Source: Gammaproteobacteria bacterium
GTDB lineage: Bacteria > Pseudomonadota > Gammaproteobacteria > SZUA-229
Length of the DNA: 56,302 nt
Assembly (NCBI GenBank): GCA_030595185.1
Contig: JAUVDT010000003.1
Span: forward strand, 1-56,302
Direction of reading: 5' to 3'
The stretch's first letter is position 1; every line of letters starts with the position of its first letter. A program made the position numbers and the translations under genes. Below, piece after piece: positions 55,447 to 56,302 of the stretch. A model generated the notes under the pieces. The model saw nothing but the letters and a program-made list of their open reading frames with translations, did not search any database and was not told where the DNA came from.

Positions 55447-55912
55447 ATGACTGACGTTGCTGAAAAAACAAATACACATTCTTCTTTCATACAATCTGTT
55501 AATGGCTCTATTGCCTCAATTGCATTAGAAAAGACGGGGCGCGCAGTCGCAGGTGCTTTAGTAACCCCAGCCACCTGGACTCTTAATTATTCAGTAAACG
55601 GTACAAAACCAGATAAAGCTGATCTAGGAATTTATGCTACTGGTCTGGCAGGAGGAGCTGCTATTCCTGCTTCAATTGCAGTTGGTATATTCAAAGCTGT
55701 GGCGGATGATGACATTGCTATCAAGCTCGGCCTAGTCCGTAAGAAACAAGATGTTAAATATCGCCCCTTTATCCTGCTATCAGTACTCATCAAGCCCACC
55801 AGCAATCAACGCAATGACAATTGCAAGTTTTGGTGGCACAGCATGGCTGGATGTAAATGGCCTTTGGGTTTATATCACCGATGCGACTGGCAAGCTTGTA
55901 TCTGACTTTTAA
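55447..55912 (+). pseudogene. Unrecognised gene, probably frameshifted near 55,765
   Basis: The frame opens at the ATG 55447 (AAAGGA before it) with a Gly/Ala-rich hydrophobic segment (YATGLAGGAAIPASIAVGIF, about residues 64-83) that may insert in a membrane. After residue about 106 the original frame turns into low-quality sequence rich in Trp and Cys, ending at 55905. The +1 frame gives a more natural end (AMTIASFGGTAWLDVNGLWV then YITDATGKLVSDF, stop at 55910-55912). A one-base insertion in or near CCCC at 55764-55767 would explain this. The TIASFG motif is shared with the broken gene at 42563-43342. Confidence 0.45.
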
Positions 55913-56010
55913 TCTAAAAAGGCTATCAAGTATGACCAGCCAAAATCCCCTTTACAAAAACTTAGTGCTGGAAAATTTCGCTGGCACATGATAACTCAGA
56001 GATAACACCG

Positions 56011-56302
56011 ATGAAAAAGCTTTTTATTTTAATGTCATTTTTCTCTTTTTATTCGTGTACAGCACAAACAAATAGCTTTGATGTGGTATGCGGCGCATAT
56101 ACTAAAACAGAAAAACAGTTCGCAAATGATTACGCAGCCGCATTTACAGCTATTAAACAAGACCTCACTAAATCACTAACTGCAAGCGACCCAGCCTACG
56201 TTGCTTGGGAAGCTGTTATTTATGCCGAACCAGACCAACGATATATGCTCTACCAGTCCGCTGCAACCGACACACTTTCTTCATCGTGGAAATGTAAAGC
56301 TA
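56011..56302 (+). CDS. Secreted protein, 5' part only (cut by window end)
   Basis: The frame opens at the ATG 56011 and runs off the window after 97 codons. A clear signal peptide (MKKLFILMSFFSFYSCTAQ) ends either at a weak lipobox (FYSC) or after TAQ. The mature part has Cys residues in VVCGAY and WKCKA, suggesting a periplasmic disulfide. No family is recognised. It may belong with the preceding frameshifted gene, 98 bp upstream. Confidence 0.6.
   Translation, partial: MKKLFILMSFFSFYSCTAQTNSFDVVCGAYTKTEKQFANDYAAAFTAIKQDLTKSLTASDPAYVAWEAVIYAEPDQRYMLYQSAATDTLSSSWKCKA

Overview
The window looks like part of a low-GC gammaproteobacterial chromosome. The evidence is an assimilatory NirBD/Nas nitrate system with sigma-54/NtrC-type control sites, a gspG-to-gspN pseudopilin and inner-membrane operon with a rhombosortase beside it, a yrfG/nudE/cysQ neighbourhood, a DsrC-family protein, and dense c-di-GMP signalling. 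The genus cannot be fixed from the sequence alone; relatives of sulfur- or methyl-oxidising Gammaproteobacteria are plausible.

Region 1 (1-11,300, minus strand) is a nitrate assimilation cluster. In transcription order it holds nirB, nirD, a 724-aa Nas/Nap-type molybdoenzyme without a C-terminal [2Fe-2S] domain, a DmsB-DmsC fusion, a DsrC-like protein lacking both signature cysteines, a small membrane protein, and a second nitrate reductase (NasA) with a C-terminal BFD-type [2Fe-2S] domain. A near-consensus sigma-54 promoter and a perfect NtrC-like dyad lie upstream of nirB. Three of the gaps inside the cluster carry palindromes, and a fourth carries a heptamer tandem repeat inside an inverted repeat.

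Region 2 (11,268-26,725) mixes sensing and transport. It has a chemoreceptor, a CHASE-like/GGDEF protein, a periplasmic-binding-domain/GGDEF/EAL protein, DUF6172 and DUF2007 proteins, a NarK-type nitrate transporter with its own sigma-54-like promoter, a ChrA chromate transporter, a PhnD-like/GGDEF two-gene operon, and a PP2C-phosphatase/Ser-Thr-kinase fusion. A comparable kinase lies in the Pseudomonas aeruginosa nitrate assimilation cluster.

Region 3 (26,090-35,122) holds the rhombosortase, gspG-H-I-J-K-L-M-N (no gspC-F here), a YkgJ-type Cys-cluster protein, yrfG, nudE and cysQ. Region 4 (35,123-40,853) is a two-gene signalling operon: a PAS-GGDEF-EAL protein followed by a MASE3-PAS-hybrid histidine kinase, behind a perfect 11-bp-arm dyad.

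Region 5 (41,125-56,302) is an accessory island. Two 86-bp direct repeats, each the 3' end of a tRNA (tRNA-Phe-like) plus its terminator, frame a cassette with a Fic protein, a gene broken by an in-frame amber codon and a small membrane protein. A third tRNA-end fragment and an array of hairpins follow. Next come a 64-aa protein, a membrane-anchored GAF-like protein, and a type I restriction locus in the order hsdM-hsdS-rhuM-antitoxin-toxin-hsdR. In that locus hsdR carries an in-frame amber codon and HsdM a substituted glycine in SAM motif I, so it looks inactive or phase-variant. The right end has several unrecognised genes, one probably frameshifted, and a secreted protein cut by the window edge. 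No integrase or transposase was found.
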